Positions 9,624 through 16,985 of a stretch of 64,000 bases of DNA are shown here, piece by piece; position 1 is the stretch's first letter; each line of letters opens with the position of its first letter. The position numbers were made by a program, and so were the translations under genes. Origin of the DNA: Chitinophaga pollutisoli (GTDB taxonomy: Bacteria; Bacteroidota; Bacteroidia; Chitinophagales; Chitinophagaceae); contig NZ_CP149822.1 of assembly GCF_038396755.1 (NCBI RefSeq), positions 4,804,001-4,868,000 on the forward strand, given 5' to 3'. A model generated the notes under the pieces. The model was not told where the DNA came from, did no database searches, and saw nothing but the letters and a program-made list of their open reading frames with translations.

Positions 9624-10373
9624 ATGATAACAGGTTGGATATTCGGCGCGGTCGCATCGGGGCTGTTGATCATGTGGGGGGTAAGATCGTATGGATGTAC
9701 GGTCCGGCTGCGTAAACGATTGACGGCTCAGGCAGAACTGCTCCGCAAGCAAGGGGCTGAATTGGAGAGAATGGAGGGTTTGTTGGGATTGAAATTGTTG
9801 CAGGCGAGGCTCAACCCCCATTTTCTCTTCAACTCCCTCAATTCCATCCAGTATTTTATCAGTCTGGACGATAAAAAAACTTCCCTTCAATACATCGGGA
9901 GGTTTTCGGCGTTTCTCCGCAAAATGATACAGTTTGGCGACGAAACGGCCATCCAGCTGCACGACGAAACGGAACTGGTGCGCGATTACCTCTTGCTGGA
10001 GCAATATCGCTTCCCCGATCGTTTCGATTTCGTTATCATGACTTTAGGCGATGCCGGACTGGAAGAAGTGCCTCCTTTCCTTACGCATCACCTGGTGGAG
10101 GAAGCACTCTACAAAGGCGTGCTCCATCTCGACCGCTCGGAAAAAGGAATGATTCGCATAGAAGTAAGACCGGAAGGAGACAGTATCCGCATGGAAATCA
10201 CCGACAACGGCATTAACGGGCATTTCGGAAAAGACATGGAAAGCCATGCCGCCATGCTCGAAGAACGCATCAACCGATTCAACGCCCTCCATACCCGGAA
10301 CATCCGGCTCGAAAGCCGGAAGGCTGTCGACGGATCGGGGCGCGAAAACACGACCGTCGTCACCATCCGATGA
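9624..10373 (+). CDS. LytS-type histidine kinase (His_kinase family), degenerate
   Basis: 249 residues from an ATG preceded at 8 bp by GAGGAG; a TTG 24 bp upstream is less likely. One membrane helix (about residues 4-20) is followed by a short coiled coil and the LytS-family phospho-acceptor region NPHFLFNSLNSI with His66. There is no sensor domain. The ATP-binding half is poorly kept: the N-box reads VEEALYKG where the family has VENAxKHG, so the Mg2+-binding Asn is Glu, and the glycine-rich lid is replaced by SHAAMLEERINRFN. DNG survives in ITDNGING. It sits 39 bp before a LytTR response regulator, its natural partner. It may be a weak or inactive kinase that only scaffolds or dephosphorylates the regulator. 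Confidence 0.85.
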   Translation: MITGWIFGAVASGLLIMWGVRSYGCTVRLRKRLTAQAELLRKQGAELERMEGLLGLKLLQARLNPHFLFNSLNSIQYFISLDDKKTSLQYIGRFSAFLRKMIQFGDETAIQLHDETELVRDYLLLEQYRFPDRFDFVIMTLGDAGLEEVPPFLTHHLVEEALYKGVLHLDRSEKGMIRIEVRPEGDSIRMEITDNGINGHFGKDMESHAAMLEERINRFNALHTRNIRLESRKAVDGSGRENTTVVTIR

Positions 10374-10412
10374 AAAAAACACCGTATCTTGTTACCACCT
10401 CAAAACCCTTAT

Positions 10413-11171
10413 ATGAAATGCAAAGCGCTCATTGTGGAAGATGAAATCCTGAGCCGCGAGTTTCTTTCCAATATGGTCCGCGAGCACTGCCCGCAGCTGG
10501 AGCTCGCCGGCACCGCGTCCACTGTCGACGAAGCGGTGCAGATGATCGAAACCCTTTCCCCGCAGCTGGTATTCCTGGATATCGAAATGCAGACGGGCAC
10601 GGGATTCGATGTGTTGCAGCGCGCTTCCGGCCATAAGTTCCACGTCATCTTCACCACGGCGTTCGACCACTACGCTATCCGCGCCATCAAATTCTCCGCC
10701 GTCGATTACCTCCTCAAGCCCATCGCCTACGACGAGCTGCAGGAAGCAGTCGCCAAAGCCCTCCGGCAAATGGAATCCACCGGCGAAGATAACCGCCTCG
10801 ACCTCCTCCTTAAAAATATTTCCCGCCCCGCGGGCGACGATTTCTGCATCAGCCTTTCCACTTCGGAAGGCGTTGATTTCGTGCCGCTTTCGACCATCAT
10901 CCGCCTCGAAGCCAAGGGCCCATATACCATCTTTTTCCTAAAAGACGGCCGGCAGATCATGGTGAGCCGCAACCTGAAAGAATACGAAAACACCTTGCAG
11001 GAATACGGTTTCTTCCGCATTCACAATTCCAACATCATCAACCTGAAAGATGTAAAACGCTGGGTGAAGACCGACGGTGGCTACGCCATCATGAGCGACG
11101 GCGCGATGGTCGCCATTTCCCCTAAAAAGAAGGAAGATTTCATGACATTGATGACAAAGCGGATGGTGTAA
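10413..11171 (+). CDS. LytTR-family response regulator
   Basis: 252 residues from the ATG giving MKCKALIVEDE; the upstream in-frame start adds no conserved residues. The N-terminal CheY-like receiver has the acidic pair in VEDE, Asp56 in LVFLDIEMQTG and the Lys of YLLKPI. The C-terminal LytTR DNA-binding domain (about 140-250) shows the typical I(I/V)RLEAKGPYTIFFLKDGRQI and FFRIHNSNIINLKDVKRW blocks. Such regulators bind paired 9-bp direct repeats 21 bp apart; matching arrays are present at 9533-9562 and 15003-15053. The gene ends inside the last codons of the convergent hybrid kinase gene (32-bp overlap). Confidence 0.93.
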   Translation: MKCKALIVEDEILSREFLSNMVREHCPQLELAGTASTVDEAVQMIETLSPQLVFLDIEMQTGTGFDVLQRASGHKFHVIFTTAFDHYAIRAIKFSAVDYLLKPIAYDELQEAVAKALRQMESTGEDNRLDLLLKNISRPAGDDFCISLSTSEGVDFVPLSTIIRLEAKGPYTIFFLKDGRQIMVSRNLKEYENTLQEYGFFRIHNSNIINLKDVKRWVKTDGGYAIMSDGAMVAISPKKKEDFMTLMTKRMV

Positions 11172-13443
11172 GCTGCCGCAGTTCTTCCATCGCCTGTTCC
11201 ATCACTTGCCTGATTTTTTGCAGTTGTGCGGGCGCGGCTGTCCGGTTTTGCTGGAGGGCGCGCAATTCCGCGCCGATATGCTCTGCCAGTCCGAAAAAGC
11301 CTGCGGAAGTGCTCAGGGTATGCGCGATTTTGTAGAGTTGTTCCCCGTTGCCGGCGGCTGCGGCTTTTTCGAGGGCTTTGATGTCTTTGGGGGCTTGCTG
11401 CAAAAAGGTGCGGATCATCTCCTGCATGAACGCTGCGTTGTAGCGCGTTTGCTCACGGAGGAAGCGGAGATCCGCCACGGAAGCAGGCCGGTTGCCGGCG
11501 ATGACGCTCAGCAGTTCCTGTTCGCGAAAAGGTTTGGACAGGTATCCGTTCATTCCCGCGGCGAGACATTTTTCCTTTTCACCGCTGAAAGCGTGTGCGG
11601 TGATGGCCACGATGGGGATCTGCAACGCCAGCTCCTCGCGGATCTTGCGGGTGGCGGCGTATCCGTCCATCCCGGGGATCTGGATGTCCATGAGAATAAG
11701 ATCGACGGTATTCTTACGCAGCCAGGCGAGGGCTTTGGTTCCGCTGTTGACGCCGAATGCCGTGTAGCCGTTGTTTTCCAGCATGAGCCGGGTCATTTTT
11801 TGGTTGAGGACATTGTCTTCCACCACTAAAACCCTGCAACCCGCGCCCCCTGCGGCGGCAGCTTCGGGCTGGCGCTGTTCCCCGAACGACGCGGCTTTTA
11901 CGAAAGGAAGTTTCACGATAAACTCCGTTCCTTTTCCCGGCTTGCTTTCCAGCGAAATGGAACCGCCCATGATCTGCGCCAGCTCCCGCGCGATGGCGAG
12001 GCCCAGCCCCGACCCGCCGAACTTCCGGGAGATAGCCGTATCTGCCTGGGTGAACCGCTCGAAAACGGCGGCCTGTTTGGCGGCGGAAATCCCGATGCCG
12101 GTGTCGCGGATACGGAACACGGCGCGCAGGGAATGAGGAGTGTCCGCTTCGACGGTACAGGTGATGGCGATGCTGCCTTTTTCGGTGAATTTGACGGCGT
12201 TGCCGATGATGTTGAGCAATATCTGGGACACGCGCATGCTGTCGCCCAGGAGCGGCTGCGCGAGTGGCTCGCTGATTGTGCAGGTATATTCCAGCTCCTT
12301 GCTGCGTACTTTGGGATCGAGCATGAGGCCAATGGCATGTAACATCTGCGGGATGTTCAGCGGCGCCGCGGCCACCGTGATTTTACCGGCGTCCAGCTTG
12401 CTGAGGTCCATGATGTCGTTGATGGTCGACAATAAATTGCTGCCCGACGTACAAATGGCTTCCAGGTATTCGTTCTGCCGTGACGACAACCGCGTTTTCT
12501 TCAACAGTTCCGTAAAACCCAGAATGGCGGTCAGCGGCGTTCGCAGCTCATGGCTCATGTTCGCCACAAACTCCGATTTCGCTTTCGACGAATCTTCCGC
12601 CATCACCCGCGCTTTTTCCAGTTGTTCTTCAATGGTTTTCCGGAGGAAGAAAGTCGGAATATCTGCCTGGCTCACGGAAGCCGCCGGGGCACCGCTTTCC
12701 TGCGATAATCTTTTGAGATGCTCGTTCATCTTATGCGGCGGCGACATCACGAAGGTGCATTGCGCGTCTCCCTTCGCGCGGCAGCTGACTTCCACGGCGG
12801 TGAGCGGCAGCCCGAAGCTTTCCTGGCACCAGCCCGTGGAATATCCCGCGCTCATGATGCATACCGGTGCATCCGATTTTGCGCCGGCCCGCACCCACGC
12901 ATCCGCTTCAAACGAAAACGGATGGTGGTAATGCAGGAAATAATTATCGTCGGGCGTGGGCGAACTGGTGGGCAGGATGTCCACAAAAGCCCAGCCCGTA
13001 TAAGCGAAATGCACCGGCCCCGCCGACAGGCGCGACAACGGGTCGGTGACATTCATTTTGGCGTGAAAAGCCTTGGCGTCGTTGATGCCGATGGCATGCG
13101 AAATATCGAACAGGAAATCGCGCCCGATACCGAAAGCCTCGATCTGGCTGCGGTCGGCATACAAGTGCATGATGCTGTCGAGAAAATCTTTGGAAAAAGC
13201 CGAAGCCCTCACCAATACATATCGCTCGTCCGAAATCTCGATGGTGCCTTCGGATGGGCGCATGCGGATGTCGGAGAAATACGCTTTCACTTTTTCTTCC
13301 GCAGCGCGGAAATAAGGACTGAACTCCGCCGGAACTTTGACGGAGGGGGCATCGGTAGTTGGCAGAGGATGCGGGGCGGAAGCGGCAGCTTCCAGTTCCC
13401 TGATCCGGTTTTTCAATGCTGCAATTTGATCAGTTGCTTTCAT
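11140..13443 (-). CDS. Hybrid sensor histidine kinase with XylR_N/V4R ligand-binding module, receiver and Hpt
   Basis: 767 residues and no membrane segment, so cytoplasmic. Residues 1-20 form a short coiled coil. About 40-240 resemble the XylR_N activator plus V4R domain, ending in the family's Cys-bearing CRAKGDAQCTFVMSPP. Then come a HisKA domain (His298 in SHELRTPL), an HATPase domain with DTGIGI and GSGLGLAI boxes, a receiver (Asp586 in LILMDIQIPGMDGY) and a C-terminal Hpt domain (His708 in KIAHTLSTSAGF). XylR_N/V4R modules in known regulators bind small hydrophobic or aromatic molecules, so it is probably a soluble ligand sensor with an internal four-step phosphorelay. It starts 5 bp after a flavin monooxygenase gene, hence an operon. 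It has no output domain and needs a separate regulator. Confidence 0.85.
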   Translation of the reverse strand: MKATDQIAALKNRIRELEAAASAPHPLPTTDAPSVKVPAEFSPYFRAAEEKVKAYFSDIRMRPSEGTIEISDERYVLVRASAFSKDFLDSIMHLYADRSQIEAFGIGRDFLFDISHAIGINDAKAFHAKMNVTDPLSRLSAGPVHFAYTGWAFVDILPTSSPTPDDNYFLHYHHPFSFEADAWVRAGAKSDAPVCIMSAGYSTGWCQESFGLPLTAVEVSCRAKGDAQCTFVMSPPHKMNEHLKRLSQESGAPAASVSQADIPTFFLRKTIEEQLEKARVMAEDSSKAKSEFVANMSHELRTPLTAILGFTELLKKTRLSSRQNEYLEAICTSGSNLLSTINDIMDLSKLDAGKITVAAAPLNIPQMLHAIGLMLDPKVRSKELEYTCTISEPLAQPLLGDSMRVSQILLNIIGNAVKFTEKGSIAITCTVEADTPHSLRAVFRIRDTGIGISAAKQAAVFERFTQADTAISRKFGGSGLGLAIARELAQIMGGSISLESKPGKGTEFIVKLPFVKAASFGEQRQPEAAAAGGAGCRVLVVEDNVLNQKMTRLMLENNGYTAFGVNSGTKALAWLRKNTVDLILMDIQIPGMDGYAATRKIREELALQIPIVAITAHAFSGEKEKCLAAGMNGYLSKPFREQELLSVIAGNRPASVADLRFLREQTRYNAAFMQEMIRTFLQQAPKDIKALEKAAAAGNGEQLYKIAHTLSTSAGFFGLAEHIGAELRALQQNRTAAPAQLQKIRQVMEQAMEELRQLTPSALSSMS

Positions 13444-13448
13444 GTTTT

Positions 13449-14948
13449 TCAGGCAATGGCGTCTGCAGGACGAACGGCCGTCCGCGACCGGGGTATTTCC
13501 TTCGGGGAATCTCCCAGTAAAATACGATAATCTTTCGGGTTGATGGGCTTAAAAAATTCGTAAGGAATCCAACGGGTGGCAGTTGTGCGCAGGCCCATGT
13601 CCCGCATCAGCTGATCCAGATGCATGAAGTTGAAAGGCGCCACGCAGGTGCCACTGAACTCCCCGGCAATTGGCCGCCCTGTTTTCCGCCAGTTGTCCAT
13701 ATAAGCCATATCGTCGCGGATCTGTTCGGGAGCGGGAAGGCGCAAACTTCCTTGTGCGTAACGCAGCAGCCAATGGGCTGCCACTTCGGATGTGAGGGTA
13801 GTGAACAGGCTGGAATTGTATCCCACGAATCCAAGGTTCGGGACATTGGGGTGTACTATGTTGCGGAACAGTCGGAAGTGGCCTTTTTCGCCGATAATAT
13901 GTTTGCGGTCTTGCTCGTCGAGGAAGTGCAGGGTTTGACGGAAGCCTGTTCCGCAAACAAGTAAGTCGGCCTGGATCGTGGAGCCGTTCGCGAGATGGAT
14001 CGTATCGCCGTCGATCCGCGCGATTTTCGTTTGTTGCGCCCGGATAGCACCGCTTTTCACCTTTTCATAAAACCCGACGGGCGCCACGCCGAGGCTGCAG
14101 CTGATCTGGTCTTCTATTTTATGGGAAGGGAGCATATTACAGGCCTTGAGGTTGAATTGTTTTTTCAGCAACAATTCCAGTCCGCGCCATTGCATCCAGA
14201 CCATCGGTTTGCCTGCGCTGTGCAGGAATTTCTGGAACGCGGTTTTGCGGGGTGCGTTGAAGAAAGCTTCGGAGAAGCGCGAGAAAAGCAGGTAACGCAT
14301 ATTGATGAGGTTGCCGAAGTAACGCGGTACTTTCCATTGTGCTTTTCGGAACAACAGGTGGCATTCGGTGGCGTTGTCGGCCGCCAGCGTGGCCACGTCG
14401 GTAGCGGATTTGGCGAATCCCACCACGGCAACGCGTTTGTTTTTCAGTATATCCGGACCGGCCACCTGGCTGGAATGGAGGATTTTTCCTTTGAACGTAT
14501 CCGCGCCGGGGAAGTCAGGGATGCTCGGGGTGCTGAAAGTGCCGGTGCACACGGCCACGAAATCGAAAGTGAGCGTATCGGTTTGTCCGGACGGAAGGTC
14601 GGTGACATCGGCCAGCCAGGCGTGGTCTTCCCGCCGCAGCCACGAGACGGCCGTGTTGAAACGGATATTGGGCAGTACGCCGAAGTGTTCCGCGTAGGCA
14701 TGGAGGTATAGCTGTACCTGTTCGCCTGAGGGCCAGAGGGGATAATCCTTGGGCATGGGGAAGTCGGAGAAGGCGTATTCGTCGCGGGTGGTTTGGGTGG
14801 CTACGCCATGATAGGAGCGGCTCTTTTCCCATACGCCACCGATGGCGGCGGCCTTTTCGATGATGGTGACGCGGTATCCCGCGCGGAGAAAGGTTTTCGC
14901 AGTAGCCAGGCCGCTCAGGCCTGCGCCGATGATGCCGATGTGTTGCAT
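13449..14948 (-). CDS. Flavin-containing monooxygenase family protein
   Basis: 499 residues, the usual length. An N-terminal FAD site reads GIIGAGLSGLATA with a downstream GGVWEKS. The FMO/Baeyer-Villiger-type fingerprint is present as FKGKILHSSQV, lacking the final aromatic residue. A NADPH-site VAVVGFAKSATDVA follows, where GxGxSA has become GFAKSA. VCGTGF near residue 330 is the ATG motif of the family. It would insert one oxygen from O2 into a soft nucleophile or ketone using NADPH; the substrate is unknown. The V4R hybrid kinase gene follows directly, and a divergent methyltransferase gene shares its promoter region with the triple LytTR-type repeats. Production or modification of the ligand sensed by that kinase is a plausible role, but is inference. 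Confidence 0.88.
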   Translation of the reverse strand: MQHIGIIGAGLSGLATAKTFLRAGYRVTIIEKAAAIGGVWEKSRSYHGVATQTTRDEYAFSDFPMPKDYPLWPSGEQVQLYLHAYAEHFGVLPNIRFNTAVSWLRREDHAWLADVTDLPSGQTDTLTFDFVAVCTGTFSTPSIPDFPGADTFKGKILHSSQVAGPDILKNKRVAVVGFAKSATDVATLAADNATECHLLFRKAQWKVPRYFGNLINMRYLLFSRFSEAFFNAPRKTAFQKFLHSAGKPMVWMQWRGLELLLKKQFNLKACNMLPSHKIEDQISCSLGVAPVGFYEKVKSGAIRAQQTKIARIDGDTIHLANGSTIQADLLVCGTGFRQTLHFLDEQDRKHIIGEKGHFRLFRNIVHPNVPNLGFVGYNSSLFTTLTSEVAAHWLLRYAQGSLRLPAPEQIRDDMAYMDNWRKTGRPIAGEFSGTCVAPFNFMHLDQLMRDMGLRTTATRWIPYEFFKPINPKDYRILLGDSPKEIPRSRTAVRPADAIA

Positions 14949-15002
14949 AACAGTGGGGTTTAGTACCGTGAAATTAGCGGTGCGCCCGCCGGTTCCGGCG
15001 GA

Positions 15003-15053
15003 CCGATTAATGATTGCGGCCTCCCGGTTAACCCAAAAGCGGTTCCCGTTAAT
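15003..15053 (+). promoter_or_regulatory. Predicted LytTR-type binding array (three 9-bp repeats, 21-bp spacing)
   Basis: CCGATTAAT (15003-15011), CCGGTTAAC (15024-15032) and CCCGTTAAT (15045-15053) start exactly 21 bp apart. The last two share the layout GTTAACCCAAA, 8 bases, CCGTTAATT with the array at 9533-9562, in the same orientation and at a similar distance (55 bp) from the downstream start codon. This lies in the 160-bp divergent promoter region of the monooxygenase and methyltransferase genes. Confidence 0.65.
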
Positions 15054-15108
15054 TGCGCTCCCCGCGACAGGGAACGTTGCCGCACTTTTACAAAAAAGTT
15101 ACCCCATT

Positions 15109-16005
15109 ATGTTAGCAACCACCTCTTCCTACCAATTCCTGCGCCGCATCATCAGCAACGGCGGCCCCGAAGCGCGCGAATACGCGGCGCTTAACGAAGT
15201 CTTCGAATCCATCGCCGCATCCCTCCGGGCCGGTGAGCTTTCGGAAACAGACAAAGCAGCCTTGTACCAGGGCTTTGGTTCCCACGAAGAAATCGGCCAT
15301 ACCATCCTCGGCCACGCACGCGCCAAACCCTTCGGCTACGCCGGCGATTTTCTCATCATCGATAAAATCTACCGCGAAGAAGTAACGGCCGACCGGCAAC
15401 TCCGCAAATGGGACGAGTTCTGGCATCAACAACCCGCCACCCGCGCTGTCCGCAACCGCAAGGATTACTTCATCCGCATGATCCGCAGAACGCTCCGTGG
15501 CACAACATCCGCCAGCCTGCTCAATATTGCCAGCGGCCCCGGCCGCGACCTGGCGGAAGCCTACGCCCGCATCGATCCCTCGCGGCTGCGGACGATGTGT
15601 GTGGAAGCCGACGACAAGGCCATCGCATATGCCACGGAACTGAATGCGGCGCACCTGGACCAGGTGGAATTCATCCACCGCAATGTGTTCCGGTTCGATA
15701 CCCACCAGCGATTCGATATCGTATGGAGCGCGGGCCTGTTCGATTATTTCGAAGACGGGGTTTTCGTTCGCCTGCTGCAAAAGATGATGGGATGGGCGAA
15801 ACCCGGTGGCGAAGTAATTGTCGGCAATTTCGGCGACCATAACCCCACACGCGGATACATGGAGATCATCAGCGAATGGTACCTCATCCACCGTTCCGCT
15901 ACGCATTTGCGCGAACTGGCGCTTCGTGCCGGCGCAGCTCCGGAAAAAATCAAAGTGGAGCGAGAGCCCGAAGGCGTGAACCTATTCCTGCATGTGAGCG
16001 TGTAA
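15109..16005 (+). CDS. Class I SAM-dependent methyltransferase, PhcB-like
   Basis: 298 residues from the ATG giving MLATTSSYQF; the frame is open further upstream but crosses the LytTR-type repeats and the divergent gene. Residues 1-140 are a helical cap containing GHARAKPFGYAGDF and RKWDEFWHQQPATRAVRNRK. The Rossmann domain has motif I LLNIASGPGRDL, an acidic CVEADDKA, then IVWSAGLFDYFED and GGEVIVGNFGDHNPTRGYME. This arrangement matches, from memory, the proteins annotated as 3-hydroxypalmitic acid methyl ester biosynthesis (PhcB type), which methylate a hydroxy fatty acid to make a diffusible signal in Ralstonia. A different small acid or lipid substrate is equally possible. It is probably under LytTR control through the upstream repeats. 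Confidence 0.8.
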   Translation: MLATTSSYQFLRRIISNGGPEAREYAALNEVFESIAASLRAGELSETDKAALYQGFGSHEEIGHTILGHARAKPFGYAGDFLIIDKIYREEVTADRQLRKWDEFWHQQPATRAVRNRKDYFIRMIRRTLRGTTSASLLNIASGPGRDLAEAYARIDPSRLRTMCVEADDKAIAYATELNAAHLDQVEFIHRNVFRFDTHQRFDIVWSAGLFDYFEDGVFVRLLQKMMGWAKPGGEVIVGNFGDHNPTRGYMEIISEWYLIHRSATHLRELALRAGAAPEKIKVEREPEGVNLFLHVSV

Positions 16006-16070
16006 TCATAGGCAAAGCCCGCGATTTTTTTTATTTTGGGACATCCTAACCAAACCCGGGATGTTCCACC

Positions 16071-16985
16071 ATGCCAAACTATCGCAATTACCTCCGCCTC
16101 CTCTGCCTTGGATTGATACTGCCGGTTGCGGCATTCTCCCAGAAAGAAGACCGTAAACTTACCGCCAAACTCACGGAATTGGCCGGCGCCTTTCACGGCG
16201 AGGTGGGCATTTACGTCGAGCATCTCAAAACGGGCCGCTTCGTGGCTATCAACGCCGACACGGTATTTCCTACTGCCAGCATTGTAAAAGTACCGTTGCT
16301 GGTGGGATTGTTCGATAAAATCGAGAAAGGGGAGCTCAAATACCACCAGCCGAGGGTGTACCGCGATTCCGCGAAGTACGGCGGCTCGGGGATCATGCAG
16401 TTCTTTAAAGACAGCGCGGCCACGGAAGTGAGCGTGCTGGCCGCGCTCATGATGTCGTACAGCGACAATACCACCTCGCTCTGGAACCAGGCCCTCGCGG
16501 GCGGCGGCCAGCGCGTGAACGAGATCATGGAACAATACGGTTTCAAAAATACCCGCGTCAATTCCCGCACTCCCGGCCGCCAGGACATCTGGAAAATCTA
16601 CGGATGGGGGCAGACCACACCCCGCGAAATGGCGCGCCTGGTCAAAATGATCTTTAAGGGGGAAATCATCAGTCCGGCAGCGAGCGACCGCATGTACCGC
16701 CTGATGTGCAGGGGATATTACGACGAATCCTCTCTATCCCAGATTCCGCCCTATGTGCAGGCCGCCCATAAAACGGGATCGGTAGACGCTACGCGGTCGG
16801 AAGTGGTGCTGGTGAATGCGCCGCACGGCGATTATGTTTTCCATGTAGCCACGAAAAATAATAAGGATCAGCGTTGGGCGGATGACAATGAAGCCGTGGT
16901 CCTGATCCGCAACGTTTCCGCCGTGATCTGGAATCATTTTGAACCGAAGAGCAATTGGAAGCCGTTGTATACGGTTTACAAGTGA
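16071..16985 (+). CDS. Class A beta-lactamase-like serine hydrolase (lacks Glu166)
   Basis: 304 residues with a signal peptide (to about residue 23, ending AAFSQ). The three class A catalytic elements are present and fall close to standard numbering: Ser70-x-x-Lys73 in ASIVKVPLL, Ser131-Asp132-Asn133 in YSDNTTS, and Lys234-Thr-Gly in HKTGSVDA. The omega-loop ExxLN motif with Glu166 is not seen; the corresponding stretch reads NSRTPGRQD. Without that general base, rapid turnover of beta-lactams is doubtful, and the protein may be a penicillin-binding or esterase-like relative. It is a single gene downstream of the methyltransferase with its own 65-bp gap, and its stop overlaps the convergent gene by 10 bp. 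Confidence 0.85.
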   Translation: MPNYRNYLRLLCLGLILPVAAFSQKEDRKLTAKLTELAGAFHGEVGIYVEHLKTGRFVAINADTVFPTASIVKVPLLVGLFDKIEKGELKYHQPRVYRDSAKYGGSGIMQFFKDSAATEVSVLAALMMSYSDNTTSLWNQALAGGGQRVNEIMEQYGFKNTRVNSRTPGRQDIWKIYGWGQTTPREMARLVKMIFKGEIISPAASDRMYRLMCRGYYDESSLSQIPPYVQAAHKTGSVDATRSEVVLVNAPHGDYVFHVATKNNKDQRWADDNEAVVLIRNVSAVIWNHFEPKSNWKPLYTVYK

